Shown: positions 36,459 through 46,790, counted from the first letter of the stretch. The stretch: 64,000 nt of DNA from Mycobacterium sp. DL440 (GCF_011745145.1 NZ_CP050191.1:2346984-2410983); one strand, 5' to 3'. A program made the numbers and translations. The notes: generated by a model not told the origin, from the sequence alone.

Positions 36459-36511
36459 GTCGAAAGCGGCGCGACAGCGTAGCCACACCGAGGTAGCCAC
36501 GCCGGGCGCGA

Positions 36512-37471
36512 TCACCCAGGCAGTCGGTCCAGGGCCGACTGCAATCGGCTGATCGACGAGGTCACCCCGTACGCCGCGGCCAGGTCGGCGACCCGTGCCG
36601 GGTCGTCGGCGGCCAGCGGCAGTTCATCGGTTGTGTTGGACAGGCGCACCGGGGCGTCGACGGCCACCCGCACCACCGGTTCAGCTGCGGCCAGGTAGTC
36701 GACGGCGGCCAGCAGTTTGGCCCGATGTGCTTTGGACAGTGAGGATTTCGGGTCCTGGGCGGCCTCCTGGATGCCCTCCAGCGTGCCGTGTCGAGCCAGC
36801 AGCGCCGCGGCCGTCTTCTCGCCGATCCCGGCAACGCCGGGCAGACCGTCGGAGGGGTCACCCCGCAGCAGGGCCAGCTCCGCGTACGCCGGTCCAGCCC
36901 GGTCGATCGGAACTCCGTACTGCTCGGCGACTTCCTGCGGACCGAACTTCGTCGCCTTGGCCAGCCCGCGGCCGATGTAGAGCACCCGCACGGCAGGGGC
37001 CGGCTCGTCACGCACGAGTTGCAGCAGGTCACGGTCACCGCTGACCACCACCACCGGATCATGCTGCTCGCGCGTGGCCAGCGTGCCGAGCACGTCGTCG
37101 GCTTCGAAACCGGGCGCCCCGGCGGTCGCGATGCCGAACGCGTCGAGCAGCTCCATGATCATGGCGACCTGCGGGGTGAGATCGTCGGGAACCTCTTCGA
37201 CATCAGGGGTCCCATCGGGCTGGGGCTCTTCAACCCGGTGCGCCTTGTACGACGGCACCAGGTTGACCCGCCACTGCGGTCGCCAGTCGTCGTCGCGGCA
37301 TACCACCAGCCGGCGCGGTCGCTCCCGGGTGACCAGTGTGGCGATGGAGTCGAAGAATCCGCGTACCGCGTTCACCGGCCGGCCGTCGGGCGCCTTGATC
37401 GACGACGGCACGCCGAAGTACGACCGGAACCACATGCTGGCGCCGTCGAGCAGCAGAACAGGGTCGTTCAT
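36512..37471 (-). CDS. 5'-3' exonuclease (PolI N-domain/FEN-like)
   Basis: A 319-residue stand-alone flap/5'-3' exonuclease related to the N-terminal domain of DNA polymerase I. Metal-site motifs are [12 protein letters not shown] (Asp), [25 protein letters not shown] (two Asp) and [12 protein letters not shown] (Asp), and the helix-hairpin-helix is [16 protein letters not shown]. The ATG overlaps the upstream gene's stop by four bases, so it is translated with it; GGAGG lies seven bases before. It resembles Rv2090 of M. tuberculosis. Confidence 0.9.
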   Translation of the reverse strand: MNDPVLLLDGASMWFRSYFGVPSSIKAPDGRPVNAVRGFFDSIATLVTRERPRRLVVCRDDDWRPQWRVNLVPSYKAHRVEEPQPDGTPDVEEVPDDLTPQVAMIMELLDAFGIATAGAPGFEADDVLGTLATREQHDPVVVVSGDRDLLQLVRDEPAPAVRVLYIGRGLAKATKFGPQEVAEQYGVPIDRAGPAYAELALLRGDPSDGLPGVAGIGEKTAAALLARHGTLEGIQEAAQDPKSSLSKAHRAKLLAAVDYLAAAEPVVRVAVDAPVRLSNTTDELPLAADDPARVADLAAAYGVTSSISRLQSALDRLPG

Positions 37472-38334
37472 CGGTTTTCCTCCATCCGACCGAAGACATA
37501 GGACGCGGCGGTGACAGCCTTGCCGTCGGCACCCTCGTCGTGCAGGGTGGCCCGCACCGCGATGGTGCCGCCCGCGCCGGACAGCACCTGGGTGTCGACC
37601 CGGAACGGGCCGGCCTTGCCGCGGGCCAGGAACATCACGTGCGACGAAAGGCCTTGCAGCGCATCGGTACCGGCGGCGGCAGCGCTGGCGGCGACTTCTG
37701 AGGCGGCCGTCTCCAGGATCACGAACTGCAGACCGATGTGCAGTGCGGCGTCCGGTGAGGCCACCTCCACTGCCAGTTCTGGCAGTGCCCAGTGCCCGTC
37801 GGGACGCTTGGTTCCGCCGAACACCTGCCACAGCGGCGGCAGATCCGGACCGTCGGCGATGTCGATCGGGTCGACGGGCATCTTCTCCAGGCCGTGCGGT
37901 GGCGTGCCGATCGAGATGCCCTGCCCCTCGGTGAGCGCGATGACGCGGTCCGGGTTGTCCGCGTCGACGATCACGGACCGGCTGTAGGCCAGTTGCCTGC
38001 CCTGTTTGAGTACCTCGGTGTCCACCCGGATGCGCTTTACATCGCGCGCCGGGTCCAGCACCTGACAGGAATGGATCACCGGGTTGGGCACAGCCTCCAG
38101 ATCGCTCAGCCCGCCGCTGTCGGGCGAAGAGATGCCCAGCACCGCGAGCAACAGACCGCCGGTCGAATTGCGCATGTCGCGACGCAAGGTCACCGTGTCG
38201 TCGACCGGGCCCAAATCCATCGAGGAGTACGAGCGCCCGAGATAGCGGTAACTCAGCAGGCCGCCCCAGCGGCTGCGCAGCTCGGCGGCATATGCCTCGG
38301 GATCGTCGGTGAGATCACGGATATCACGCAACAT
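37468..38334 (-). CDS. hotdog-fold thioesterase-like protein
   Basis: A 288-residue protein, apparently a double-hotdog acyl-CoA thioesterase. The second half ([25 protein letters not shown] ... [27 protein letters not shown]) is like TesB/4HBT family strands; the first half has [28 protein letters not shown] and [30 protein letters not shown], typical of the first hotdog. The active-site acid cannot be placed with certainty. It is upstream of and coupled to the exonuclease gene and divergent from the Xaa-Pro peptidase gene. Confidence 0.65.
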   Translation of the reverse strand: MLRDIRDLTDDPEAYAAELRSRWGGLLSYRYLGRSYSSMDLGPVDDTVTLRRDMRNSTGGLLLAVLGISSPDSGGLSDLEAVPNPVIHSCQVLDPARDVKRIRVDTEVLKQGRQLAYSRSVIVDADNPDRVIALTEGQGISIGTPPHGLEKMPVDPIDIADGPDLPPLWQVFGGTKRPDGHWALPELAVEVASPDAALHIGLQFVILETAASEVAASAAAAGTDALQGLSSHVMFLARGKAGPFRVDTQVLSGAGGTIAVRATLHDEGADGKAVTAASYVFGRMEENR

Positions 38335-38395
38335 TCCAGCGACAGTAGCCGGTGCGGGGCGCCCGCCTGGACGGACACCACGACGGCGCAGCGAT

Positions 38396-38401
38396 TAGCC
38401 T
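38396..38401 (+). promoter_or_regulatory. leaderless -10 element of the Xaa-Pro peptidase gene
   Basis: TAGCCT ends seven bases before the ATG at 38409 with no Shine-Dalgarno in between. Confidence 0.4.
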
Positions 38402-38408
38402 CGGTGCC

Positions 38409-39536
38409 ATGAGTGTCAGCCGATTCAGCACCGATGTCTACGCCCACCGGCTTTCCGCGGCCAAGACCGCCGCAGCCGATGCCGGCCTGGCCGGGTTGGT
38501 CATCACCCCCGGCTATGACCTGCGATACCTGGTCGGGTCACGCGCGCAGACCTTCGAACGCCTGACGGCGCTGGTGCTGCCGGCCACCGGGAACCCGACC
38601 ATCGTGGTGCCGCGTCTGGAGTTGGCCGCGCTGCGCGAATCGGCGGTCACCGAACTCGGTGCGACGGTGCGTGATTGGGTGGACGGCCAGAACCCGTACC
38701 AGATGGTGGCCGACGCGCTCGGTGGGCCGGGCAGTGCAGTGGCGGTGACCGATTCCATGCCCGCCCTGCATCTGCTGCCGCTGGCCGACCTGCTCGGTGT
38801 GGTTCCGGTACTGGCCACCGACGTGCTGCGTCGCCTGCGGATGATCAAGGACCCCGCCGAGATCGACGCGCTGCGCAAGGCCGGCGCGGCGATCGACCGG
38901 GTGCACGCCCGGGTTCCGGAGTTTCTGGTTCCCGGTCGCACCGAAGCCGACGTGGCCGCTGACATCGCTGAAGCGATTGTCGCCGAAGGACATTCAGAGG
39001 TTGCGTTCATCATTGTCGGCTCCGGTCCCAACGGTGCCGACCCGCATCATGAATGCTCGGAGCGTGAGCTGAGCGCCGGTGACATCGTCGTCGTCGACAT
39101 CGGCGGGCCGTACGAGCCCGGCTACAACTCCGACTCGACCCGCACTTACAGCATCGGTGAGCCGGATCCCGAGGTGGCGCGCCGCTACGCGGTGCTGCAG
39201 CGGGCCCAGGCCGCGGCCGTCGCGGTGGTGCGCCCCGGGGTGACCGCCGAACAGATCGATGCGGCTGCCCGCGACGTTCTGGCTGCCGAGGGCCTGGCGG
39301 AGGCGTTCGTCCACCGCACCGGACACGGCATCGGGCTGTCGGTGCACGAGGAGCCTTACATCGTGGCCGGCAATGACCTGCCGCTGGAGGCCGGCATGGC
39401 GTTCAGCGTGGAGCCCGGGGTGTATTTCCCGGGGCAGTGGGGCGCGCGGATCGAGGACATCGTCGTGGTCACCGAGGACGGTGCACTGTCGGTCAACAAT
39501 CAGCCGCACGATCTTGTCGTGGTGCCGGTGAGGTAA
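38409..39536 (+). CDS. pepE: Xaa-Pro dipeptidase-type metallopeptidase (M24)
   Basis: A 375-residue cytosolic M24B peptidase with creatinase-like N-terminal domain (to about residue 140) and a pita-bread catalytic domain. The five metal ligands are visible in [19 protein letters not shown] (two Asp), [16 protein letters not shown] (His), [11 protein letters not shown] (Glu) and [11 protein letters not shown] (Glu). It probably cleaves Xaa-Pro dipeptides. The M. tuberculosis equivalent Rv2089c is named pepE. Confidence 0.9.
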   Translation: MSVSRFSTDVYAHRLSAAKTAAADAGLAGLVITPGYDLRYLVGSRAQTFERLTALVLPATGNPTIVVPRLELAALRESAVTELGATVRDWVDGQNPYQMVADALGGPGSAVAVTDSMPALHLLPLADLLGVVPVLATDVLRRLRMIKDPAEIDALRKAGAAIDRVHARVPEFLVPGRTEADVAADIAEAIVAEGHSEVAFIIVGSGPNGADPHHECSERELSAGDIVVVDIGGPYEPGYNSDSTRTYSIGEPDPEVARRYAVLQRAQAAAVAVVRPGVTAEQIDAAARDVLAAEGLAEAFVHRTGHGIGLSVHEEPYIVAGNDLPLEAGMAFSVEPGVYFPGQWGARIEDIVVVTEDGALSVNNQPHDLVVVPVR

Positions 39537-39543
39537 GCCGGGC

Positions 39544-39969
39544 TCAGGCTTCGCTGCGGTCCAGCAGCTCCGAGGAGCCCAGCACGCGCTCGATCCGTAC
39601 CTCGATCACCACGCGACGGGGATTCACCCGGGGGGTGCGATAGCGCTGGGCGTAACGGAGCTCGGCGTCGCGGACCGCGTCGGGCTCGCTGCTCACGCTG
39701 GACTTGCCTTCCAACGACAGCCAGCGCGCACCGTCGACCTGGCTGAGGACCGCGATGCCACGCTCGTGTGCGTTCACCGCCTTCTGCGAGCCGCCGTTGG
39801 TGATGACCCGCGCGATGTGCGTCTTGGGATCGAAGGTGAAACCGACCGCCACCACATGCGGTGAATTGTCCGAGCGCAGCGTGGTCAGCATGGCCAGGTG
39901 ACGTTCGGTGAGAAACGCCAGCGCCTCGCTGGTGAGCTTGGTGGTTGCCTTGCCACGAGATGTAGCCAT
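39544..39969 (-). CDS. F420H2-dependent biliverdin reductase-like PPOX-fold protein
   Basis: A 141-residue flavin/F420-binding split-barrel protein. The sequence [54 protein letters not shown] (outline) and [16 protein letters not shown] are very close to Rv2074, which binds F420 and reduces biliverdin. The tail [19 protein letters not shown] is also conserved. ATG at 39969; a TAGCGT lies eight bases upstream of it on the minus strand. It is divergent from the SDR gene. Confidence 0.88.
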   Translation of the reverse strand: MATSRGKATTKLTSEALAFLTERHLAMLTTLRSDNSPHVVAVGFTFDPKTHIARVITNGGSQKAVNAHERGIAVLSQVDGARWLSLEGKSSVSSEPDAVRDAELRYAQRYRTPRVNPRRVVIEVRIERVLGSSELLDRSEA

Positions 39970-40004
39970 CGGGGTCCACGCTAGCGCAGGACATAATCGC
40001 TGCC

Positions 40005-40781
40005 ATGCAGGACACAGCAGACACGGCCGGGATTGCCGGCACGGATCCCCGTGTCGTGGTGATTTTCGGGGGCCGCAGCGAGATCGGGATCGAAATCGCG
40101 GTGCGGCTCGCGGCCGGTGCGGTCGTGGTGCTCGCCGCACGCCGCGCGGGCGAGCTCGATGAGCAGGTCGCGGCGGTACTGGCGGCCGGTGCCGCGGAGG
40201 TCCACACGTCAGAGTTCGATGCCGACGACGTCGCCGCCCACACCCACGTGGTCGAGGCGATCGAGACCGCGCACGGACCCATCGACACCGCGGTGCTCGC
40301 CTTCGGGGTCCTCGGCGATCAGGACCGGGCCGAGGTCGACCCCGCTCATGCCGTGGTCGTCGTGCACACCGACTACGTGGCCCAGGTCGGTCTCCTCACC
40401 CTGCTGGCCCAGCGCATGCGCGCCGCCGACCGGGGCCGGCTGGTGGTGTTCTCCTCGATCGCCGGCGCCCGGGCCCGCCGCGCCAACTACGTCTACGGCT
40501 CGGCAAAGGCCGGGCTGGACGCGTTCGCGAGCGGGCTGGCAGATGCTTTGCACGGAACCGGGGTGAGGCTGCTGATCGTGCGGCCCGGGTTCGTGATCGG
40601 CCGGATGACCGCGGGTATGGACCCGGCACCGTTTTCCAGCACTCCGGCTGAGGTGGCCGAAGCGACCGCCAAGGCCCTGGCCCGGGGCAGGAGTGCAGCG
40701 TGGGTGCCGTGGGTGATCCGCCCGATGATTTTCGTGACGCGGTTCGTGCCGCGACCGATCTGGCGCAGGATGCCCCGCTAG
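40005..40781 (+). CDS. short-chain dehydrogenase/reductase (DprE2-like)
   Basis: A 258-residue SDR: the NAD(P) site is [20 protein letters not shown] (the GGxSxIG form found in DprE2-type enzymes), then VLAFGVLGD, the catalytic Ser in [25 protein letters not shown] with Tyr and Lys (YGSAK). It is similar to Rv2073c. Its exact substrate is unknown. Its TAG stop shares one base with the cobL GTG, so it is probably the first gene of the cobL-M-K operon. Confidence 0.85.
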   Translation: MQDTADTAGIAGTDPRVVVIFGGRSEIGIEIAVRLAAGAVVVLAARRAGELDEQVAAVLAAGAAEVHTSEFDADDVAAHTHVVEAIETAHGPIDTAVLAFGVLGDQDRAEVDPAHAVVVVHTDYVAQVGLLTLLAQRMRAADRGRLVVFSSIAGARARRANYVYGSAKAGLDAFASGLADALHGTGVRLLIVRPGFVIGRMTAGMDPAPFSSTPAEVAEATAKALARGRSAAWVPWVIRPMIFVTRFVPRPIWRRMPR

Positions 40782-41962
40782 TGGCCGGGATGATCACCGT
40801 GGTCGGCATCGGGGCCGACGGGATGGCGGGGTTGTCGCAGACCTCGCGTGACGAGCTGGCGCGCGCCACCGTGGTGTATGGCTCGCCACGGCAACTGGAA
40901 CTGCTCGACGACAGCGTGACGTCGGACCGCCGCGAGTGGCCGTCGCCGATGCTGCCCGCGCTGCCGACGCTTTTCGGCGACGCTGATGCGCATGTGGTGG
41001 CGAGCGGGGATCCGCTGCTGCACGGCATCGGCGCGACGCTGATCCGGTTGTTCGGCGCGCAGCGGGTCCGGGTGCTGCCGCATGTGTCGAGCGTGACGCT
41101 GGCCTGCGCCCGGATGGGGTGGTCGGTGCCCGACACCGAGGTGATCAGCCTGGTGACCGCCGGACCGCACACCGCGGTGCGCCGCGGCGGCCGGGCGATC
41201 GTGCTGTCCCGCGATGCACAGACGCCCGTGACGCTGGCGCGGCTGTTGAGCGAATCCGGCCGGGGCGATTCGGAATTGACCGTGCTGGAGCAGCTGGGCG
41301 GGCCGGGGGAGCGCCGCCACGACGGCACCGCTGCACAGTGGGCGACGGCCGGCCCGGTGGACGTGAACGATCTCAACGTGATCGCGGTGGCCTACCGGCC
41401 CGACGACCGCCGCGCGCACGCATTGCCTGACGAGCTGTTCGCCCATGACGGGCAGCTCACCAAGCAGTCCATCCGCGCGGTCACCCTGGCGGCGCTGGGG
41501 CCGCGGCCCGGGGAAGTGCTGTGGGATGTCGGCTCGGGGTCGGGCAGTATCGCGATCGAATGGTCGCGCAGCGCCCCGGGTTGTGCTGCGGTGGCGTTCG
41601 AACGCGACGCGCAGCGCCGCGACCGGATCCTCGGCAATGTCACGGCCTTCGGGGTCCGCGTGGACGTACGCGGTGGCGCCCCCGAGTCGTTCGACGGAGC
41701 CCCCCAACCTGCGGCGGTCTTCATCGGCGGCGGCGTCACTAAGCCGGGGTTGCTGCAGGCCTGTTTCGATCGCCTGCCCTCAGGTGGGCGGCTGGTGGTC
41801 AACGCGGTCACGCTGGAATCAGAAGCGGTTGTCGCGCAATGGTATTCGAAGGAAGGCGGCGAGGTGCGGCGTTATCAGCACTACCAGGGCGGTGCGATCG
41901 GTGGGTTCACCGGCTGGCGCCCGGCGCTGCCCGTCACCCAGTGGGCGGTGGTCAAGCCATGA
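40781..41962 (+). CDS. cobL: precorrin-6Y C5,15-methyltransferase (decarboxylating) CobL
   Basis: A 393-residue fusion of CbiE (about residues 4-200: ITVVGIGADGM, VVASGDPLLHGIG, VLPHVSSVTLACARMGW) and CbiT (about 205-393: DELFAHDGQLTKQSIRAVTLAALG, LWDVGSGSGSIAIEW). It methylates C5 and C15 and decarboxylates the acetate at C12 in aerobic cobalamin synthesis. GTG at 40781 overlaps the SDR stop; an in-frame ATG three codons later also fits. It overlaps cobM by four bases. Confidence 0.94.
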   Translation: MAGMITVVGIGADGMAGLSQTSRDELARATVVYGSPRQLELLDDSVTSDRREWPSPMLPALPTLFGDADAHVVASGDPLLHGIGATLIRLFGAQRVRVLPHVSSVTLACARMGWSVPDTEVISLVTAGPHTAVRRGGRAIVLSRDAQTPVTLARLLSESGRGDSELTVLEQLGGPGERRHDGTAAQWATAGPVDVNDLNVIAVAYRPDDRRAHALPDELFAHDGQLTKQSIRAVTLAALGPRPGEVLWDVGSGSGSIAIEWSRSAPGCAAVAFERDAQRRDRILGNVTAFGVRVDVRGGAPESFDGAPQPAAVFIGGGVTKPGLLQACFDRLPSGGRLVVNAVTLESEAVVAQWYSKEGGEVRRYQHYQGGAIGGFTGWRPALPVTQWAVVKP

Positions 41963-42714
41963 CGGTGTATTTCATCGGCGCCGGTCCCGGTGCGGCCGAC
42001 CTCATCACCGTGCGCGGTGCGCGGTTGCTCGGCGGCTGCCCGGTGTGTCTGTACGCCGGGTCGATCATGCCCGACGATCTGCTGGCGTTGTGTCCGCCCG
42101 ACGCGAAGGTCGTCGACACCGGGCCGCTGAACCTGGAGCAGATCATCGACGAGTTGGCCGCCGCCGATCGGGCTGGTCTGGATGTCGCCCGCCTGCATTC
42201 CGGTGATCCGTCGATCTACAGTGCGCTGGCCGAGCAGTGCCGCAGGCTCGATGAACTGGGAATCGGGTACGAGATCGTGCCGGGCGTACCAGCTTTCGCC
42301 GCAGTGGCCGCCGCGCTTGGCCGCGAGCTCACGGTCCCCGGCGTGGCTCAGACCGTCACCTTGAGCCGGGTGGCCACCCTGTCCACGGCGATGCCCGAGG
42401 GTGAGGATTTGCGCACCCTGTCGGCACCGGGCGCGACGCTGGTGCTGCACCTGGCGGCGGCGCAGATCGACCACATCGTCCCGCAACTCCTCGACGGCGG
42501 GTACCGCCCCGAAACTCCATGCGCCGTGGTGGCATTCGCCAGCTGGCCGCAGGAGATCGTGTTGCGCGGAACGCTGGCCGACATCGCCGAGAAGATGCAC
42601 GCCGCCGAGGTGACCAAAACCGCGGTCATCGTCGTCGGCGATGTGCTTGCCGCGGAAGGGTTCTCCGACAGTTACCTGTACTCGTCGGATCGGCGCCGCG
42701 GGGCCAGCCACTGA
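41959..42714 (+). CDS. cobM: precorrin-4 C11-methyltransferase CobM
   Basis: A 251-residue SAM-dependent methylase with VYFIGAGPGAADLITVRGARLL, VARLHSGDPSIYSALAEQ and IVPGVPAFAAVAAALGREL, the cobalamin methyltransferase motifs in the CobM order. The ATG overlaps the cobL stop. The C-terminal SYLYSSDRRRG is typical of the family. Confidence 0.94.
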   Translation: MTVYFIGAGPGAADLITVRGARLLGGCPVCLYAGSIMPDDLLALCPPDAKVVDTGPLNLEQIIDELAAADRAGLDVARLHSGDPSIYSALAEQCRRLDELGIGYEIVPGVPAFAAVAAALGRELTVPGVAQTVTLSRVATLSTAMPEGEDLRTLSAPGATLVLHLAAAQIDHIVPQLLDGGYRPETPCAVVAFASWPQEIVLRGTLADIAEKMHAAEVTKTAVIVVGDVLAAEGFSDSYLYSSDRRRGASH

Positions 42715-43445
42715 TGAAAGTCCTTCTGCTCGGCGGCACCGGGGAGGCCCGGGCCCTGGCTGCGGCGTTGCACCCGGAGGTCGAGGTGATCAGCTCGCTG
42801 GCAGGTCGGGTCCCGGACCCAGCGCTGCCGGTCGGGCCGGTGCGCATCGGTGGGTTCGGCGGGGTGGACGGGATGCGGCGATGGTTGGTCGACGAGCGCG
42901 TCGAAGCGGTGGTCGACGCTACGCATCCCTTCGCCGCCACCATCACCGCCCATGCCGCGCAGGCATGTGCCGAACTCGGGGTGGCCCATCTGGTGCTGGC
43001 CCGGCCGGCTTGGCCTCCGGGCTCGGCGATCGTGGTGGGGTCGGACCGGGAGGCAGCCGAAACCGTAGCGGAAAACGGCTATTCACGAGTCTTCCTGACC
43101 ACCGGGCGGTCCGGCACCCGGGTTTTCAAGGGCGTCGACGCGTGGTTCCTGATCAGGGCTGTCACCCCGCCCGACCCTGACACGCTGCCTGCCGATCACC
43201 AACTACTGCTGTCGCGGGGCCCATACGACTACGACGGGGAGTTGGCGCTGCTGCGGGAGCACCGCATCGATGCGTTGGTGACCAAGAACAGCGGCGGCGC
43301 GATGACCGAGCCCAAACTGCGGGCGGCCGAGTCGGCGGGCGTGGCGGTGGTGATGGTGGACCGTCCGGCACTTCCACCCGGAGTGCAGACGGTCGCCACG
43401 GTCGAGGAGGCTGCGGGCTGGGTTAGGGCCAAAACCGCAGGCTGA
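42714..43445 (+). CDS. cobK: precorrin-6A reductase CobK
   Basis: A 243-residue NADPH-dependent reductase of the CobK/CbiJ family. MKVLLLGGTGEARALAAAL opens the Rossmann-like fold; VVDATHPFAATITAHAAQAC, FLTTGRSG and LVTKNSGGAMTEPKLRAA are the family blocks. TGATG links it to cobM. It is the last cob gene of this arm. Confidence 0.94.
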   Translation: MKVLLLGGTGEARALAAALHPEVEVISSLAGRVPDPALPVGPVRIGGFGGVDGMRRWLVDERVEAVVDATHPFAATITAHAAQACAELGVAHLVLARPAWPPGSAIVVGSDREAAETVAENGYSRVFLTTGRSGTRVFKGVDAWFLIRAVTPPDPDTLPADHQLLLSRGPYDYDGELALLREHRIDALVTKNSGGAMTEPKLRAAESAGVAVVMVDRPALPPGVQTVATVEEAAGWVRAKTAG

Positions 43446-43460
43446 GGCACCCCGCAGCAG

Positions 43461-43466
43461 TAGGCT
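43461..43466 (+). promoter_or_regulatory. leaderless -10 element of the cyclase gene
   Basis: TAGGCT ends six bases before the GTG at 43473; no Shine-Dalgarno precedes it. It indicates a promoter separate from cobK. Confidence 0.4.
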
Positions 43467-43472
43467 CCGAAC

Positions 43473-45032
43473 GTGGCGGAGACGTCATATGCACCGTGCG
43501 GCGGTCTGAGTCTCGCCTACCAGGTATTCGGAGACGGGCCCGTCGACCTTGTCTACGCCGGTTCGTTCGTCAGCCATCTGGAGCTGTTCTGGACGATGCC
43601 CGAGTTCGAGGCCTTCATGGAGCGGATCTCGACGTTCTGCCGCGTCCTGCTGTACGACAAGGCCGGCGTCGGGCTGTCGGACCCCGTCCCGCAGGTACGC
43701 ACGCTCGACGAACGGGCGGCCGAGATCGAGGCCGTGATGGATGCAGCGGGGTTCGGCCGGGCCGTTCTGTTCGGGTTGAGCGAGGGCGGGCCCGCGGCGA
43801 TGCTGTTCGCGGCGACGCGGCCCGAACGCACCCAGGCCCTGATCCTCGCCGGCACCTTCGCGTACTTCGGTATCACCGAGTGGGCTGACTTCGACCGTGA
43901 CCCGTCCGAGCTGCACGCGCGGATCCTGACCGAGATGGGCGAGGACTACACGCCCTCGACCCGGCAGCTCGCCACCTTTCAGGAATTCGGCCGCGCCAGC
44001 ACCTCGCAGTGGGGTACCGGCGCGGCACTTAAACTCCTGCTCCCGGACGCCGGTTCGGTGCGCCAGCTCGGGATGGTCGAGCGGATGAGTGCCAGCCCGG
44101 GAATGGCCCGGGCCACGCTGGGGGCACTGTTCCGGATCGATGTGCGGTCGGTCCTGCCGACGATCACGGCGCCGACTTTGGTCATCCATGCCACCGGCGA
44201 TCTGGTCCCCATCCAGGGCGGGCGGTATATCGCCGCCCGCATACCGGGTGCGCGGATGCTTGAGGTGGACGGCACCGACCATGCACCCTGGATTGCCAAC
44301 CCCGACGAGATCACCAGCGAGATCGAGGAATTCCTCACCGGCAGCCATGCCGCACCGGCGCAGTCCCACCGCGCGCTGCGCACGGTGCTGTTCACCGACA
44401 TGGTGGCCTCCACCCAACACGCCGCGGCCACCGGTGACGAGCGGTGGCGGGCGGTGCTGCATCGGATGGGGGAGATCACCGCAGACCTGACCGGTCGATT
44501 CGGTGGTGTTGTGGTGAAGAGCACCGGTGACGGACACCTCGCCACATTCGACGGTCCGACACAGGCGATCCGCTGCGCCGAGGCGCTGCGCGATCAGACC
44601 GAAACCATGGGCATCGAGATCCGCGCCGGCATCCACACCGGCGAATGCGAGCTGATGGACGGCGATATCGGGGGAATCGCCGTCCACATCGCGGCGCGCA
44701 TCCTCGGGTTGGCCGGCGCGGGGGAGATCCTGGTGTCGAGCACTGTCCGGGATCTGGTGGTGGGCTCGGGAACCGGCTTCGAAGACCGCGGCGACGTCGA
44801 GCTGCGTGGGGTGCCGGGCACCTGGCGGCTCCTGGCGGTCGATCGGCACGGTGCGCGGGCCGGAACGCCCGAAGCGGAGCTGTCCTCGGTGCCGACGCCT
44901 GGTCCGAGGCCCACGATGCGTCGATCGGATCAGGCCATGGCGGTGATGGCACGGCGGATGCCTCGGATCGTGCGGGGGATCGCCCGGGTCACCCCGGGCA
45001 CCCGCGTCACGGGACCGCCGGTCAGGCGTTGA
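43473..45032 (+). CDS. alpha/beta-hydrolase fused to class III adenylate/guanylate cyclase
   Basis: A 519-residue two-domain protein found in several mycobacterial cyclases. The N-terminal alpha/beta hydrolase (about 1-285) has the nucleophile elbow GLSEGG (S103), the acid in HATGDLVPI and His in DGTDHAPW. The C-terminal cyclase domain (about 300-465) has metal Asp residues D309 (LFTDMVAST) and D353 (STGDGHLATF) and the HTGE and VHIAARI blocks. It probably makes cAMP. The last 50 residues are basic and may bind membrane. It occupies the position held by sigC/blaC in M. tuberculosis between the two cob arms. It overlaps the convergent kinase gene by 11 bases. Confidence 0.88.
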   Translation: MAETSYAPCGGLSLAYQVFGDGPVDLVYAGSFVSHLELFWTMPEFEAFMERISTFCRVLLYDKAGVGLSDPVPQVRTLDERAAEIEAVMDAAGFGRAVLFGLSEGGPAAMLFAATRPERTQALILAGTFAYFGITEWADFDRDPSELHARILTEMGEDYTPSTRQLATFQEFGRASTSQWGTGAALKLLLPDAGSVRQLGMVERMSASPGMARATLGALFRIDVRSVLPTITAPTLVIHATGDLVPIQGGRYIAARIPGARMLEVDGTDHAPWIANPDEITSEIEEFLTGSHAAPAQSHRALRTVLFTDMVASTQHAAATGDERWRAVLHRMGEITADLTGRFGGVVVKSTGDGHLATFDGPTQAIRCAEALRDQTETMGIEIRAGIHTGECELMDGDIGGIAVHIAARILGLAGAGEILVSSTVRDLVVGSGTGFEDRGDVELRGVPGTWRLLAVDRHGARAGTPEAELSSVPTPGPRPTMRRSDQAMAVMARRMPRIVRGIARVTPGTRVTGPPVRR

Positions 45033-46083
45033 TCAGCTCGAGCGTGCCGAGTTCGCGGATGGCCTGACAGCCGCGCTGGGCCATCACCACCATCATGTCG
45101 TCGCCGCGCTCGGTGGAGCTGGCGAACGCGGTGCCCAGCACGGTGATCAGCGGTGCCTGCAGCATGCCCAAACGGTAATCCTGCCAACAAGTTTCGCGAT
45201 CGTAGCCAGTCACGCCGTGGATCAGCAGCCGGTCGTGGTAGGCCGTGACCAGGTCGGCTTCGGCCGCGGCCCGGACGGTCGGATCCAGGCTGGTCGCCGT
45301 GAAATACGACAGGTCGCGCGCGGGCAGGCCGGAGCCGAGAGTCTGCCAGTCCACCACGGTGATCCGGGTGCGGTCGGGGTCGAACAGCATGTTGTCCAGG
45401 CGGTAATCGCCGTGCAGAACGGCGAACCGGTCCGGTTCGGCCAGCAGCCACGGCGTGACGACCGACATGGCGGCGCGCATGGTGTCCTGATCCTCGGCGC
45501 TGAGGCGGTCGCCGATCTTGTCCAGTGTGATGTCGGCGGCCATCTTGGCGACGTCACCGAATCCCTTGGCGGAGTCGGGTTCAGGCTTGGGCATGGCGAT
45601 GCCGGGGAAGTTCGCCCACTGTGGGTCGGCCCAGGTCGGCCCGTGCAGATCGGCGAGTGCCTGGACCGCCAGGGTGGCCTCGGCGGGTGTGCATCCGGCG
45701 ATCTGATCACCTTGCTCAGCTGGTGCCATATCGGCCAGGAGCAGGACGAAATCGGCTCCTTCGCCGTCGATTTCACAGTAGTGACACTGCGGGACCGGGA
45801 TCTGTACGTGGTCGGCCACATTGGTGTAGAAGGCGTGCTCTGAGCGGTACCCGATGGTGACGCGGTCACGCACGGCGTCGTCCTGCGACGGCAGCTTTAC
45901 CGCGAAGGTACCGGGCAGGCCGGCGTCGTCGCGGTAGGTGACCGATACCCGGTAGGTGGCGCCGGTCTGGCCCGTCCCGATCGGTGCGGTCTGTACCGAA
46001 TCGACCTCGGCGCCCAAGATGTGCGACAGCCATCCGGCGGTGACCTCGGCGGGTTTGCCCGGGATGGACACCGCGGCCGTCAT
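45022..46083 (-). CDS. ecdysteroid/aminoglycoside-kinase-like phosphotransferase
   Basis: A 353-residue protein of the APH-like kinase superfamily: ATP lysine in TFAVKLPS, catalytic loop VLHGDYRLDNML, metal Asp in VVDWQTLG. Mycobacteria have many such DUF1679/ecdysteroid-kinase-like proteins of unknown substrate. The ATG at 46083 overlaps the tetR stop by four bases, so the two are co-translated. Confidence 0.8.
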   Translation of the reverse strand: MTAAVSIPGKPAEVTAGWLSHILGAEVDSVQTAPIGTGQTGATYRVSVTYRDDAGLPGTFAVKLPSQDDAVRDRVTIGYRSEHAFYTNVADHVQIPVPQCHYCEIDGEGADFVLLLADMAPAEQGDQIAGCTPAEATLAVQALADLHGPTWADPQWANFPGIAMPKPEPDSAKGFGDVAKMAADITLDKIGDRLSAEDQDTMRAAMSVVTPWLLAEPDRFAVLHGDYRLDNMLFDPDRTRITVVDWQTLGSGLPARDLSYFTATSLDPTVRAAAEADLVTAYHDRLLIHGVTGYDRETCWQDYRLGMLQAPLITVLGTAFASSTERGDDMMVVMAQRGCQAIRELGTLELINA

Positions 46084-46778
46084 CGGGCTTCTCCGGTTTC
46101 GCAGATCGTGCCGTAGATCGTGCCCATCCACATCGCTTCTGCACCTTCCAGTAATTGTTGACGGGTCAGCGGCCCACCCATGATGATCCGCTCGACCAGA
46201 CGATCGTTGAGTTCCATCAGCAGGCTGGCCAGCACTCGGGGCTCCGGGCCGTCGGGAGCGCGGCCGGCGGACCGGTCGGTGGCGATCACGTCGGCGACGG
46301 TGGGGACGAACGACTCTCGGGCCTCGTTCCACATGTCCCGCACGGCGCTGTTGGCTGCGCGGGCCTCCCACATCGCTTGGAACAGATAGCGGTGTTCCTC
46401 GGCAGTCCGGGCCACCGCCTCAAGCGTGTCGCGGACCCGGGAACGCGGCGGCTCGGCGGTGTTGGCCAGGATGGTGTTGGCCGCCAGGAGGGCTTCGTGC
46501 ATCGGTTCGAGCAGTGCGGCCACCGCGGCGGCCTTGTTCTCGAAATAGAAATAGAAGGCCGAGCGTCCTACCCCGGCCTCTCGGGCGACCTCGGCGATAT
46601 TGAGGGCGTCGAACCCGGTCTGCCTCAGGTGTTCGTCGAGTGCCGTCAGGATCGCGGTGCGGCGCTGATCGCTGCGTTGCGGTTGCCGACGGTCAACCGG
46701 TGACCGCGCGGGTGCGCCCTGTGGTGCCGTCGGCATGATGGCCGGCCTCCCATTTTCAACGGGTGTGACGCCGGACAC
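46080..46778 (-). CDS. TetR-family regulator
   Basis: A 232-residue regulator with TetR helix-turn-helix (IAEVAREAGVGRSAFYFYFENKAAAVAALL, about residues 60-90) and an all-helical ligand domain. GTG at 46778 is used; an ATG at 46736 with GGGAGG nine bases before it is a strong alternative. A 12-base perfect palindrome lies 13 bases upstream of the GTG. It probably controls itself and the kinase gene. Confidence 0.85.
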   Translation of the reverse strand: MSGVTPVENGRPAIMPTAPQGAPARSPVDRRQPQRSDQRRTAILTALDEHLRQTGFDALNIAEVAREAGVGRSAFYFYFENKAAAVAALLEPMHEALLAANTILANTAEPPRSRVRDTLEAVARTAEEHRYLFQAMWEARAANSAVRDMWNEARESFVPTVADVIATDRSAGRAPDGPEPRVLASLLMELNDRLVERIIMGGPLTRQQLLEGAEAMWMGTIYGTICETGEAR

Positions 46779-46790
46779 TATCGGTCCTTC

